Position numbers and translations under genes: made by a program. The notes beneath the pieces are model-generated. The model was given only the letters and a program-made list of their open reading frames with translations. It was not told where the DNA came from and did no database searches. Shown here piece by piece: positions 1 through 12,701 of a DNA stretch of 64,000 nt; positions within the stretch are counted from its first letter, which is position 1, and the number at the start of each line of letters is the position of its first letter. This DNA is from Calliopsis andreniformis (taxonomy: Eukaryota > Arthropoda > Insecta > Hymenoptera > Andrenidae): the NCBI RefSeq assembly GCF_051401765.1, contig NC_135071.1, positions 9,774,961 to 9,838,960 of the forward strand, read 5' to 3'.

Positions 1-676
1 AATAGGTTGAGTTCTAACAAATTAGACCTGTGTGATTTGTGGGAGTAACTTAAGGAATCAACATTATCAATAAAATAATTACAACAGACAATCCTTAACT
101 TCTCTTTTAAGACTCTCATAGTACACTAGTCAAATCCCATGCAAAGAATAATTGACAGTAAAATTCGATGTTATTTTTATTTTTGACAAATTTTGGATGG
201 ATCAGAGCCTTCCTGGCTTTTCGGAAGTCCAAATTGCGCGGACGTTTTAAATGGATTGCTCTGGTGCCCTCTGTTTCATCCTGTCGAGAGATGGACGCTT
301 GGTATCCAGGACAGTACTGTTGCATTTTTTTCAGCCCCTCCGGCAAATATGTGTCCACATCCTCGTGTTTTTTGCGGGAATGGCTGCGACACAAAATGGG
401 ACCATGGTAAGTGGACATCGAGGGCGATGTTGACCTCGACTGGCAAAGTTTCTCGTGTATGTGTACACTCTACTCGTCTCGAAGTGAGCATTACTCTTGC
501 ACTGTTACAATATCACTATTTTGGGGAACTGTTCAATTGATTTCGTTTTCATGCCTCTGAACAGTGAGACAAGTTCAAACAATATTGTCATTGAATTAAA
601 GACTCGTTTTGGAACTCTTTTATTAACTAACTATAAATAAGTCTTTCGACTTTTATGAGCTACGACTCTGATGTAA
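1..676. other. Unassigned sequence with a GC-richer block at 190-500
   Basis: No gene is recognised here. The block at about 190-500 is open in several frames on both strands at once, as expected from base composition rather than coding. A strong splice-donor-like GTAAGT starts at about 407 on the plus strand. No matching acceptor or recognisable protein lies upstream, so I do not call an exon. Confidence 0.4.
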
Positions 677-743
677 AATTATTTGCACTATTATTACCAT
701 TTAATATTTTAATTATTTGCACTATTATTACCATTAATATAAT
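677..743. repeat. 34 bp direct tandem duplication
   Basis: The stretch beginning AATTATTTGCACTATTATTA at 677 is repeated from 711 almost without change. It is a recent short duplication in AT-rich DNA. Confidence 0.85.
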
Positions 744-2112
744 TTTCATGAGTCGCGCAGTTTCATTTTCGAAAAGAACCTTCACAATTAGATTTTGAAA
801 TTTAAATACCATAATATGTTCATTAAATATCATTTTATATTACTTTCTAATTTCTTTCTTCTTTTTTCTTTCTTTTTCTTGGACTAATGCAGCTTACAAA
901 ATGGAAACGTTTCCAGGTAGTAACGAACATATCAGGATTCCCAATACCTCAATTTGCTCTTAATACCTTTGGAAATTATTTCCTGTACAGAATTTCCATA
1001 GTCGTTCTTTTACATTTGTAGTTTCCTATAATCGGATCCTGCACCACTAAAAAGCTGAACAGCTGCCTTTATGCGGTAAAGACGAATTAATTTCCAGCCA
1101 ATTCATTGTATGCTCACCGTGATTACAGAGAGTTCGATTATTACTCTCGGACATGAAACGAGAGAGATTTCATTTCGATGTATCGACACGATGACAGTGT
1201 TTCAAGTAATGAACGGTGAAATCGGTTGAGAGACCTGCGAACGCAATTCCAGTGCTTCTCTAATTTAGAGAATATAAAGTTATCGTTGTTGTGTGATCTT
1301 CAGGGCTTCTGTTTTTTTTTTCAGTAATTAGTAATTTGATTTCACCGGCAGAGGATCAGTGGTGACTCGATAACCATCGTTCCAGGAAAACTGGAGCAAG
1401 TGCAGATTGGAAATCTCCAATCGACCGTTCTTACGATAGGGAGTCATTTGTTTCGCGCCATCACAAATCTGTTCCAGGAAAAGCTTCACGGTCTTGATTG
1501 CATCGACAGGATCTTATCGACTTCCTTTCGAGAAGGAGAAGTGTCTTACTGACTGAGGATGTGTCCTTTGTTCAATTTTAGATCACTCAATACCACCGCC
1601 AAATAATGTTACAAACTATTAATTACAAATCCAAGGAACATGCTTGGATCTACTTATCACGATTCGCTCTGTGTAAAGAGATGCATTGAAAAGGTCAGTT
1701 CTGGATACTTAAATAAAAAGCTGTAGTGCACTCTGCTGATTACTAATTATCATAGTAACTCAGATTAACACCCGTGTGTTTGAGCTAGACACGAACTTTA
1801 CACCGCTAACATTTTGCGATAATCGCGAGAGCAGTGAAGCCTAAAGCGTAACGTGTTTCAAAATCCATGCGATCCCTCTCGGCCGCAGTATAAAGCCACA
1901 TATTTCCACGCTCGTAATAAGCGCGGAAATTGTCATCGCATCTGCTTTTAAAATGTACTCGCTGCTCCGCGACTGTTTGCTCGACGGCGCAGAAAATACG
2001 CTTGATAATTAGAGTGCTAAGTGACGCCTGCGGAGGAGTTAATTCATTTGAAATGAAAGATGAAGCGTACTCTCTCAACGTGAAAAAGAGAGTCCTTTGA
2101 CTCCTTGCCTTT
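744..2112. other. Non-coding sequence with a CpG-containing island at about 1800-2090
   Basis: No gene is recognised. The island at 1800-2090 has clearly higher GC and several CpGs (for example CGGCCGCAG near 1880 and GACGGCGCAG near 1984). A 90-codon minus-strand frame through it resembles no family I know. A conserved regulatory element is a reasonable guess but is not shown by the sequence alone. Confidence 0.35.
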
Positions 2113-2511
2113 TAGCTTTATTTTAATGTTACCGTATTCCGGTATTGATTTTACTGATCACGCACTGATCTGTTTGTTACCCAGTCAAGCTTATATCAAC
2201 CATTAATTAATTACTCTAGACACTGTTAGCCTAGTTTCTATTGAATCAGAAACTATTTTGCAGAAATACTTTAGGATTTCAAGTAGTAGTATTCACAATT
2301 GTGTGAGTGTCTAGCTTTATTTTAATGTTACTGTATTCTGGTATTGATTTTACTGATCACGCACTGATCTGTTTGTTACCCAGTCAAGCTTATATCAACC
2401 ATTAATTAATTACTCTAGAGAATGTTAGCCTAGTTTCTATTGAATCAGAAACTATTTTGCAGAAGTACTTTAGGATTTCAAGAAGTAGTATTCACAATTG
2501 TGTGAGTGTCT
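2113..2511. repeat. 199 bp tandem duplication, two near-identical copies
   Basis: Copy 1 is 2113-2311 and copy 2 is 2312-2511, head to tail with no spacer. Both start TAGCTTTATTTTAATGTTAC and end with GTGTGAGTGTCTA. I count only a handful of substitutions (for example CCGG to CTGG, and CACTG to GAATG) and about one single-base length change. The low divergence marks it as one of the youngest duplications in the window. It carries no ORF. Confidence 0.95.
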
Positions 2512-3300
2512 ACTTTACAGCTGGCAGTTTACTGCATTACTTACTTACTATGAAGTGATGTTGCCTTCTTTGCAAGATAATATAGTTAGCTTCTCGAGGT
2601 ATAATTCTCACATCTATTTCAAAATTGATATAATCCAAAAAGTGTATTTCTCAAGAAAAGCAACAAACGGTTCATGAGCAGTAGAAAATTGCTTACTAAA
2701 TTTTGTAATTTACTAAATATTGATGAAACTAGTAGAATTCCATAATGGTAACTATCTTATCTGAATAATTCATTTAAGACATAATTCTTCGTCATTTGGA
2801 ATGAAAGCTTATACTTGAAGAATTTTTTAAATGAACTGTACAGCTTCAAAGTTCAATTAGTCAACTCTTTTCTTTACGAAATTGCCAATTATCTCCTTAA
2901 ACATACCTAATAGTCAATACCTGACTTAACTTTGTCATAAGTCTCCCTTCTCCTGCCATTGGATTTGAGAGGTTATAAAGTAGAACTACAGCATGCAACA
3001 TGTCTGCAAGGTAGCTTGCATGCTGCACAACGTCACGCGAACTTATACAGGTATCAGTTTCACGGTGGCAATCGAGATACAGTAATTTGTACCTTCTCAT
3101 TCCATAATTATCCAGTTGCACGAAATGCTGCTAGGTTCTTCATCGATTGATGATTGTTCGACTAGTAGATTATCATTCCTGAGTATGACAAATAACAGTT
3201 AAATGAAGCTAAAAACGTTTACATTCCTTCTGTTCATGAATACTCAAGTTTCCATTCATAGTTTTGAATAGTTCACTTGGAGGGTGTACTCTAAGTTCTA
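2512..3300. other. Non-coding AT-rich sequence
   Basis: Nothing recognisable. Short minus-strand frames around 2897-3121 have no family signature. Confidence 0.4.
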
Positions 3301-3417
3301 CAGGGTGATTAGTTTATCTGGATACCCCTCGAGTATTGGCAGAATTTATTCTAAATGTTAGAATTGTAAGAGCTGCCAACACCCATTACAGGGTTTCGAG
3401 TTAAACTGATTACCCTG
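3301..3417. mobile_element. 117 bp MITE with terminal inverted repeats and TA target duplication
   Basis: The left end CAGGGTGATTAGTTTATCTG and the reverse complement of the right end, CAGGGTAATCAGTTTAACTC, match at 22 of 27 positions when extended. The element is flanked by TA at 3299-3300 and at 3418-3419. Short length, long terminal inverted repeats and a TA duplication fit a non-autonomous Tc1/mariner-superfamily element. It has no coding capacity. Confidence 0.8.
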
Positions 3418-3869
3418 TAGTTGTAAGAAATTGAACGTACTTGTGAGATTATGCACCCTTACATATGATTCCAGTTACAATTACTGTTTCCTCCTTAGTT
3501 TAGCTGATTCAAGTTTTCATAAGCATTATTAGGACAATGAAAACTAAATAAAAATTCGCTTCCGTCTCGAAATAATATAATGTATAAGTTACTTTTAATT
3601 TCTTGTCCTTTTTTGCACATTTACATTTTCCATAAATGCATACAAATTTGTAGTTTAATTTTCATTCACGTAGAAACTAATGAATGTCATTTAGAAAAGA
3701 ATGCAGTGCTTTAAACGCTCAATTTGTGAATTACAGTCGTATACAGCAACGTATGTATAGGGATTGTGACTCTTAAAGTTTCAAGAGTTGATCAAGATAG
3801 CTCGTGAAATTTTATCGAGAATATTGAAAAATCAGAGGAACTTCCAGTACTGTAACAATGTAAACATTT
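3418..3869. other. Non-coding AT-rich sequence
   Basis: No gene or RNA is recognised. GTTGATCAAGATAGCTCG near 3788 resembles part of the repeat that follows, so that repeat may begin earlier than annotated. Confidence 0.35.
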
Positions 3870-4020
3870 AACTTAAAAACTACGGTCACGCGTACACAGT
3901 GGTATTGGCTCTAAGGATTCAAAATTTAGAAAGGGACAGAGTATACACACTCAACTTAGAAACTACGGTTACAGAGCGAACTTGGCTAAAGGTTTAAAAT
4001 TTGATCAAGATACCCCGGTA
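3870..4020. repeat. Dispersed tandem repeat, copy 1 (two 83 bp-spaced units)
   Basis: The motif AACTTAAAAACTACGGTCAC starts at 3870, and a close variant AACTTAGAAACTACGGTTAC starts at 3953. Each is followed by a 'GGCT-AAGG-TTCAAAATTT'-type block. The reverse complement of the same unit is present twice at 42043-42275, so this is a dispersed family and not a local accident. Function and class are unknown. Confidence 0.75.
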
Positions 4021-6139
4021 ACTTTAACTCTGTTTGAGAGACTTGCAAAAAGCATTTACTGCACTTCGGCAATATTATCATTAGATTAAAGACAGTTTAA
4101 TTTATAACAAATTCAAATTTTCATAATTACCTACGATTAGAATAATGAGAATCAATAAAACTCCATTTTGCACCTTTTTGTTCACCTAAATTTTTTATAC
4201 AAAATTTTATATTTGCATGAAACAGCGCACAAATTATGTTAATGAGCAAGCTAATTATTACATTCAGAGACCCATCCACTGTATTGTCTTCTCGTGATAC
4301 ACTTGTCACACTCTTTGTTTCAAGTTTAGCTAAGTGCTTTCAACAAGCCCCACTTTACCCTAGTAGCACAGATAAAGACAGAATTCACGTACATGATCAG
4401 CTTACACACACGACTAGCTAGATATCGCAATAATGGAGTTGCCTGTTCTCATTAATAATTTCGATCGTAGTCTAATCTAACTCCTGTTTGATTATTGCGC
4501 CCATCCCCATCGAGTACGAATTAATTTTCTCACAGTTTGTGTATGTTTAAAAATTCTTGGCTAGAAATGCGAGTACAGAGGAGTTGAACAAAAGATGGAA
4601 GACATTATCATGGTCGTCTGTAGCAAACCAATATAATAATATTTTTAACACACAGTTTAACAAAAAGTTTACTTTATTTATCTTCCAGTGTATATATATA
4701 CCTGACCTATTTTCATGGGTCACTGTCTTCCCCTTGACTCCAGGAAGAGAGTTCCTGACTGATGGACTTCCATCATTCTCGAAGTCAGTTCAAGACATTG
4801 AGGGTAACAGAGAATGCTAACGGCTCTCTGACAATTGAGCTCGTGAGGATGCTGAGAATAGAATGTGGTCGTTGGCGTAGGTATTCCCATCCTGCCGCAA
4901 ATACCCCGTTGAGATATGGGAGAGTCGAAAGTGCTCATGGGCACAGCGCAGGCCAACATTAAGTACTTTATGAACCCTTTTAATACTCATACACATTCAT
5001 GAGCGGAGCCATAACGACTCGAGTAATGTAAACACTCTTTTAACACGTTCATTGTTCCTCCAATATACAGCTTCCACAAAATTGTTAAAAAATACCAATT
5101 GAAAAGTAGCGAGGAAAATATTTCACTGGTAACAAAATTAACAAAATCTACACATTTTTTGTCAGAAATTTAACAAGAAACCGTCGTTAAAGTTTCCGTG
5201 ACTCACTTTTATGGGTCATGTGGCACTGTGAATGCGTTGAAACGCGAGGTAATTCTATGGCAATAAAAATCCACGACAGTGCAGTGTATTTTCAATATTA
5301 TAGGTCTTTTTTCTCAAAACGATAACAATACTAGTTTAGCAATCTAGTTTCTTAGGATTACAGGATCTCTCGAATATGTATATATGTAGAACCCAAAATC
5401 AATAGCAATGGGATCAGGATGCTAAAAATGAATTCCTTATGGAAAGCTACAACGTCTCAATTCGTACATTTTTCATAGAATTATTCAAGAACTCCAGAAA
5501 AGTCGATAAGCCACTGAGAGGTATTGAAGTAGTGACACCTGTTAGTAACGTCTCTGTTCTAATAAAATTACCAGCAATTCTTCGAAACCAAACTTGTCTT
5601 TGTCTGAGAGACAATTTTCCAACGCTAGAAAGAATGTGTATCGCGTTGTAGTTATCAGAAAATAAAGAAACGAGGTATAAATTCACTATTGTACGTGTGG
5701 TATAACATCACGCACCGTTTCCATCGATTTCCTTCCATCTGTTCCACTTCTTTTCATCGCTGACTATTTTTCAAGTTTAATCAGCCGAACTCTTGTATTT
5801 CCCTCATACCCCCTTACAGTGGCCTAATATTGAAATTTAGCAATTCAGAACAAAAAAATTAACTTCCTTAAAAGTTTGAAAAGAGTGTTATTATTTTTAT
5901 TAAAATTGTTCTCAGCTGTGGATCAACTTGGAGTTGAATACACAACGAAGAATACAGATTAAAAGAATTTCACAAGTAACAGTAATTTCTAAAAATAAAG
6001 AGTCTCGTTTCTTTGTAATGTAGGTCGTTCAGCATTATTTATGCATTAAAAAGCTTTCCCTTCTAAATTCACGTCCTTTCATATAAATTAAACTATTGAA
6101 CCAAGACGACGTCCTGGACCGCGCCGTCATATTTTGAAG
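4021..6139. other. Non-coding sequence
   Basis: No gene is recognised. A (TA)n tract lies near 4690-4700. A GC-richer block at 4700-4960 is open in several overlapping frames, none recognisable. On the minus strand an AATAAA lies near 5895-5900 and could be a polyadenylation signal for the candidate exon just upstream on that strand. Confidence 0.3.
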
Positions 6140-6346
6140 CTAAGTATCCCGATCCTCACCGATGGCCAGATCTTTTTCTTTGAGACTTGCTGAGGACGTT
6201 GAAGTGGTGGCTAACCCCGTTTCGCCATTGTCATTCGAGTTCCACTGAAGATATTTCATCGAGATTCCTCTCGAGACGCTCTGGTATTTCATTGTCATGG
6301 AAATCGACGGAGGACCGAAAAGGCCAAGATTTTCTGCTACTGCAAC
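6140..6346 (-). CDS. Candidate 3' terminal coding exon; end of an FN3/Ig-like domain plus Ser/Thr-rich tail
   Basis: The minus strand shows GCTAAC followed by ACTGTGCAG, a plausible branch point and 3' splice site. An open frame then runs for 68 residues to TAG. It begins VAVAENLGLFGPPSISMTMK, which resembles the final strand of a fibronectin-III domain (pattern V-x-V-x-A-x-N-x-x-G-x-x-x-P-S). Some Ig domains end similarly. The tail is hydrophilic and rich in Ser, Thr and Asn, ending EKDLAIGEDRDT, with no membrane segment or GPI signal. An AATAAA on the same strand near 5895 would give a 3' UTR of about 250 nt. The frame also stays open for about 30 codons upstream of the acceptor, and no partner exon was found, so a chance ORF is possible. 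If real, the gene runs leftward and its upstream exons lie at higher coordinates. Confidence 0.3.
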   Translation of the reverse strand, partial: VAVAENLGLFGPPSISMTMKYQSVSRGISMKYLQWNSNDNGETGLATTSTSSASLKEKDLAIGEDRDT

Positions 6347-8439
6347 CTGCACAGTGTTAGCTGCGTTTGGAACGACAGAACGATATGCAAACGTCTCTCT
6401 AAACGAATCGATTCTTATTCGCTAGACTCAACGCTAAATACTAATGCAAATAATGCAGAGGGAAGATTTTTCTTTGTTCGTTCACCTGTCTTACTTGCAC
6501 ACAGATGTTGTGAAAGAGAGGGATTTCAGGTGGTATTGGTTGAAAACTGCCATAATGGACGCTTGCATAATGGACGTCACGAAGTTTTGAAATCAAATCC
6601 AAGTTTTCTCTTAATAATAAGTTAGGTAGATAGATAACCTTTGTTTGTAGACTTGAAAATTGTAGTAAAAATTAGGACTACGTCAAATTTAATTTCTTGA
6701 GTATGGATCATAAACCCAAAGTTTCAGTAAGTTACAAGATCACGTAAAATGGCACTCTTTTAACACGTAAAGTCTATCCTAAGCAATGTCTCATAAAAGA
6801 ATTTTAACTAATTAAAAATTCAAAAAATGTTGAGATTCTACATTGTATGTAAATACAACTCAAATGACTCTATTAACAGAATCATTCTTGTTCCAACAAA
6901 GAAACGACTCTATGAGTGAAAATATCCCCTTGAAAATAAAGATAATTAAATTCAGTTTTCCGAATTTTTATGTTCTACCATGTAACAGCGAAAAATTTTT
7001 GAACAAAATCCTTTTTCTAAAATTTTCTTCCACCCTGTTATTCTTCAATCAGATAGATATCTTTGGGGAGTTTTTAAAACCATTTACCTATATAAGTTGA
7101 TTTTTAAATTTGTTGTACATTATTTGTTATTTTATTTCCACCTATTCTGAGTCTCCCTTAAAATACAAAGTGGGTATCTCATATTCCTATCTTCTCCCCT
7201 GTAGTTTTAGCTTCACCTGTTTTGCATCTCTAAATCCAAAATGTACCCAACCTGCCACGCAGTGCTATAATGATGCGAAATAGTTATCCGTCGCAGCTGT
7301 TGTCACAAAGTCGCGACGTCGACCAAAACTCGAGTTTCGAGCGATATAAAGCGGGAAAGCGTCGAACAGCTATCGACTGCATTCAGGCACAGACAGTCAA
7401 CGGGTTGTCATTGGCAGATTCGTCACAGCTCGTGCTGTGGGGACAGATTCCCATTGTCTAATTAGCAAGGTGCTTCCCATAAAACTGGCGTCATTCAACA
7501 AAAACTGAGCTTTGGACGAACGCCAATGTCTCTGGACCACGCCCCTGTTCCTATTTCCATTCTCAGCGGGTACAGAACTGCAATGAGTTCGAAACACGTA
7601 TTCGTGAATCGCATATTCCACCTTGTGATGCGTGCTCAGACACAGTCGAATCCCTCTGCGGAAACTTTTAATATTTGAGGACAGAAGCTAGAGTTTTGGA
7701 AGCTGAAGACGACTCAGTGGCTTTGAATTATTTATTGAAAATTCTAATCGAGGTTCTTGCTGACAGAATTTTTCGTTTTATGGCTACTTATACGATTTTG
7801 AGAATGTGTTGACGTGAGATTTGTTATTAGGCCCTACTGCTAATTCCATTTATTTATTACATAAAAACTATTTTTTGTTGTTTCATGTTTTTTTTGAGAT
7901 TATTTTCATAGATCAATTTTAGAGTGTATTGAAACTGATAGATAGTTACATATTTTTGAAAAATATTTTATCTTTCAATAATTATGATATTCCGTTTTTA
8001 AATTTAATTTCTTTAACTTCATTCCAATTCACAATCACATGAAGACATTATTAGAAAATAAATCTACTTCACCTGAAATTGAATTATTATTAACAGTATT
8101 AAGTAACAGAACGAGAGAAAGCAATATTTTGCTAATGAACAGTGTCTTTGTGTAAATTACACTTAAATAAGTGGTGAAATTGCTCTATAAAAATAAGCTG
8201 AAAAGAATAAACCAGAAAAAAATTGTAATAAATTTATAATTATACATTAATGATCATGTCATTCTATGACGTGTAATTTTCCTTTTTAGACAATCTACTT
8301 TTCATTTAAGCAACTTTGATGCCAGGGGTTGAATGCTCCTATTATCATAAAAGTAAATAAAGTGCATTCTACCTTGTTATATAAGTAATTAATAACTGCT
8401 AATCGAAAGACTATGTAGAATGTAGACGATTTTGAAATT
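6347..8439. other. Non-coding sequence
   Basis: No gene is recognised. CpG-containing blocks at about 7255-7470 and 7490-7640 give short overlapping frames without family features. The remainder is AT-rich. Confidence 0.35.
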
Positions 8440-9000
8440 AAATATTGACGTGCTTTTGTCATAAAAAATACAGTAGGCAAGGTAAAAATTCAATAATAGA
8501 TGTTCTTAATCAAAAAACGATGGAGGAATAAAAAATAAAGTTTTAGAAATATATTTCATTATGAATAAATTCTAAAATAAAAATTTTTTTAATTTAAAAT
8601 TCGGCAACGATAACTGTCTTATCATCTCATATTTAGCAAAATAGCCTATTTAAATAAAAAATTTATCTGTCAATGTTGGATCTTTACATCAGGTGTTTTT
8701 AATTTAAAAAAAACAAAAAAATTAAATAAAAATATACTATGAATGAATTTTAAAAATCTTATTTAATATAAATTTCGAGAAATACGGCTAATTTCTTATA
8801 TCATATCTAAAATGCTCGATCAAGATATCTATGAATTATCTTCAAAGAGAAAGTTCATTAAGCAAGGTTAAGATTGTACAACAAATATTTTTAATCAAAA
8901 GAACCGACAAAAAATTTAAGAAATGGAATTTCTAGAAAATATTTCACTCTGAATAAATTCTACGACATAAATTTTGAATTTAAAACGAATTGAATATAAC
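8440..9000. repeat. Diverged ~193 bp tandem repeat, three units
   Basis: An anchor of the form TGTTCTTAATCAAAAAA occurs at 8501, 8694 and 8886, spaced by 193 and 192 bp. Each is followed about 45-65 bp later by an 'ATGAATAAATTCTA'-like block (8561, 8739, 8949) and then by AATTTAAAA-rich sequence. The units are well diverged, so the array is old. A possible further unit lies near 8290. Confidence 0.75.
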
Positions 9001-11279
9001 TAAAAGATACAATACATTAAAATATTCGAACTAAATATATTTCCAAAGAAATTCTCTTTTCCATAACGAATATGAGTATCTTAAACAAATTTCAATTTCT
9101 CGTCCATCAATGTTAGTGCCTCCAATATACTGTACCCTGTACCTGTCAAGCTCGCCCATCATCTTGATCCTAGAAGACGTCGGTCCAAGACGCTAATGAT
9201 GGCGCAAACAACTGATATCGATAGATTGAATTTCATACCCAAACATTTCTCATAAATTGCACGCTGTCTGATACTTGTACAATAAACAAGTTCCCCTAAG
9301 AAGGAACATGAGAAAGCAGTTTGAAATTGAACAGAGTCTTCTGTTCTCTCGACAGGTATATATTAGCTTCTTTTAATAAGCAGGATATTGCGTACACTGT
9401 ACAGACACGAAGGCAAATCTGTTGCATTCAAAGGTGCTCGTAACGTAAGCATTTTACTGTGCTCACGATATTCTAGGAACTCTAATTAATTTCATCGGTT
9501 GGATATTTGCCATCGGCGGTGGGAGGATCCAATTAAACACGACTCTCTCAAACAAATTCAGAGTTCTGTTCATAAATTTTTGGAATCTGTGACAGGACAT
9601 TTTTTATTGTCCCTCGAAAATAGCGAGATGGGAAAAAATTTGATCAAAACCAGGAACGAGGTAACTCTTGCGTAACTTTCGCGAGTTATCTGTAGGTTCA
9701 ACTTACTTTAATGACAACTCTATGGGGCTCTCGAACTCTGGCTTGTGTCGCGAGGAATAATCCAGGGGAATCCACTTGCTAAGTCGCGCATGCGTTGTCA
9801 CTAACTGCGTGATTCCTGAAAGGTATGAGGAAGTATCAGGCAATATACCAAGGGTTATCCCTCAGTAGCCAAAACTTGTGAACTCTGGTATTATCAGATA
9901 TAGGGTGTCTCCGCAATAAATTTTACTTTACCGACAACCTACTAACTGTTGGGGTAGTTCATGGTCGAACAAGCCAGGGGTTTAGGAGGTCTTATAGAAA
10001 TCTCTTGTCATAATAAGAATTACTCTTGAAGACAATAATAATTCTTTGTAAGTTGCCATTTTGCAAATATTATTACATTTTTTTGCAATACACATGTTAT
10101 TTCTGCAAAATACAGCTCGATTTCCATTGAAGTTTCGATTTTTACTTCAAAATAACCTTTGACTACTAATGTGTCTGTTCAGAATACAAGTGTCCACTCG
10201 TGCAAGTAGGACCGTCCCCCAGCCGCGCGAATCGAAGATAAAATCCTGGAGCATTTAAGGTCCAATCAGGATCGGCGAAACAATTCCCGCAGCGTCGGGA
10301 AGCAATTTTTTGAAATTTCATGGATAAACCGGTTATTCCGTAACGTGACAGGGTCGAAGATAACGACTTTACTCTCCTTCCTGCTATTTTCGAGGCGAGT
10401 TTTATTTCGGCTCGCGCGAAGAACGAACGAGATAGCTGGTGGGCTGCATTGGCGTATTTCATCTGCTATCGTGATCCTGCGGCTTTAATTCGAACGAAAA
10501 TGCCGTGGCAAGGAAAAAGTGGATCAATGAAATGAGAATCTCCAAAGAGAAAGAGATGTAATGCAGCGTTGTACAGAAAAGTAAACAGATAAAGTTAAAA
10601 AGATATCAACCCTTCAGCAGATCTAAGTATAGCACTTGGCATGAGACTTTCCTAAACGAGGGAGAGCTAACGCAAATTTAGAGAGCAAAGTAAACAGGTA
10701 GAATTATGAAAATGAAATCCCCAGCAGGTATGAAGGAGAGCATTTTGTCAATGAATACTTCACGTTGGCTTGTTTACATACATCAAGTATGTACTTGTTC
10801 AGTCAGGTAGAACTCTTAGGGCCTCTCAATCGGGTTTGTCGACACTGAGTATCTGCTAGCTCACCGATACTGGCATTGCGAATGCGAGACTGAGAACAAT
10901 TGTGAGTGAAGCTTAAGTGGCACCCGGAGGCTCGCCTCTTCAGGAGAATTCTAAGGTTATTAGGTTCTCTAAATGTGCTTGGATTGCTGTGGTGCGAGAG
11001 TGAAGAGATGCTTGGAACATGCATGATTAGTAAGAACTTATAGGTTGGTATAAAATTATAAATTCGAATAGGTGTGTGTTTATAATATTTTTGTAACACT
11101 GCTTGATAAGGAAGCGAGGAAGAGTAATTTTGTGAAAATCGGTACCGTAGTTTCGGCCATGGAGATATTTCTATTTGTGGAAAGTTTTGTATGAAAATGA
11201 AGCTTGATAAATTTAAGTACTGGTATCGCTACAGTAGAACAAATTTTTGCTCTGTCTCTTGAAAATTGCAATTTTTTTT
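9001..11279. other. Non-coding sequence with a GC-richer island at 10160-10480
   Basis: No gene is recognised. The island at about 10190-10480 contains many CpGs and a 98-codon minus-strand frame with no recognisable domain. ATATAGGGTGTCTCCG near 9898 looks like one end of a transposon, but I could not find a partner end. Confidence 0.3.
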
Positions 11280-11612
11280 CCTTTTTCCTCAACTTTTCTC
11301 AAGTACTCAAGGTTTGAGATTTTCATTGTTGAATTTTGAGATTTTGATACCTTCAGGTTTAAAAATGTTTAAATATTAAAATACTCAGATTTTTATTCTC
11401 AATTTTTCAAATTCTAACATCTTTAACTTTCAAAATTTTCGGTCTCTCGAATTTTTATACTCCTAGTTGTCAGATTTACAGCGCTTCAAAATTCAAACAC
11501 TTAGAATTTTCACATTAGCAATTCTTCAAACTTTCTCGGTTTCAAAGTTTTGAACTTTCTAACTTTAACGCTGTCAAATTCTCAAATATTCAAGCTTCCA
11601 AATTTCCTCTTG
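11280..11612. repeat. Degenerate TTTCAAA/TTCTCAAA array
   Basis: The plus strand is made of variants of TTTCAAA, TTCTCAAA and AATTTTCAAA with poor periodicity. Comparable arrays occur at 13285-13500, 19112-19310 and 25255-25625 (the last in reverse orientation). Confidence 0.65.
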
Positions 11613-12699
11613 CTACGTCATTTAGTCGTTACATGTCTTCATAGATATAAGTCCTCCTATCCTTTACAATAACAAGCTTATGCAGAATATACACCTGAGA
11701 GAAATCTATACACTAGAGAATCGTTTAGTCTCAAAAGTGTCGAATAATCAACCTAATGACTCAACACAGATAAGCGTATCAAAAACGATGTTAGTTAGCC
11801 TGATTTTCGAATTTCCTATCTAAGTTCAAAATCCTAGAGAAAGTATCGTCTCATCTAAGACTAGTCATCGAGTACCAAGGGTCACAGACATACCCTCCTC
11901 ACCCAAAGAACAAAGAAACCTAATATACATATAGAACAAGAGTCATTAGGAGGGTGGCATTATTCTTTCAATTTCTGTTGCGTTGGCGAACTGTTCATCA
12001 TCGTGTTCCTATTCGTTGTATTCGTAGTTGTATACTCAAAACGTCCAAAATATATATTAGTAATTGTACAAATCGGTCTACCACGTTTCTCACCCTGATC
12101 CCAACACAGGAACGATGAAGAGATGTAAAAAAATAATTCTGTGCAGTATTAGACAGCGTTGTATCTCTTCTTCAAGGCTTTTCTATAGGACTATAGTATC
12201 TTTCCTTGTTTTTGTTTATCGTCTTCATGCAATTACAGCTATACTTCTATATACACTGACTGGGTCTATAATAAGTCGTCGTATGACCTAGGGTGCGTTA
12301 AGTAACGCAACGATGCTCGAATAAACAAGCAGAAAGCGGGGTGAATCACTAAACATCCCGCGAGACAATGAGAGGCGTTCGGGGATTTCGTGAAACCTTT
12401 GGAAGCCTGCAAACTGGAGGTCTTGCGTTAGTTCCCACTGAGACGCGAATTCGCGAGCGATACGAGAAGCGTGTATCAAACATTCATTTGAAACTCGAAA
12501 TGGAATCTCGCTACCGCGTAACGTTTAAAGAACTTCTCTTGGCGTGAACTTCATACAGACTTGTCATCTCATGATGATGAAAGCTGAGGATAGTGACAGT
12601 ATACGATCAAATTATGATTAGTTGGAAATAATACATATACCTATATGTGTATATTTTATGTTTTAGGTGGAAGTGGGTATATTATTCTTTAATATTAAG
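11613..12699. other. Non-coding sequence
   Basis: No gene is recognised. A palindrome, TGCGTTA-AG-TAACGCA, sits at 12294-12309. GC-richer sequence surrounds it up to about 12540. Confidence 0.35.
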
Positions 12700-12701
12700 T
12701 A

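Noticed and set aside
168..540. Overlapping plus-strand frames ending at a GTAAGT near 407
   Set aside because: Three forward frames and one reverse frame are open together, there is no convincing acceptor upstream, and the translations are not recognisable.
3405..3425. TACCCTGTAG resembling the start of miR-10
   Set aside because: It is the right terminus of the MITE at 3301-3417, and the similarity ends after ten bases.
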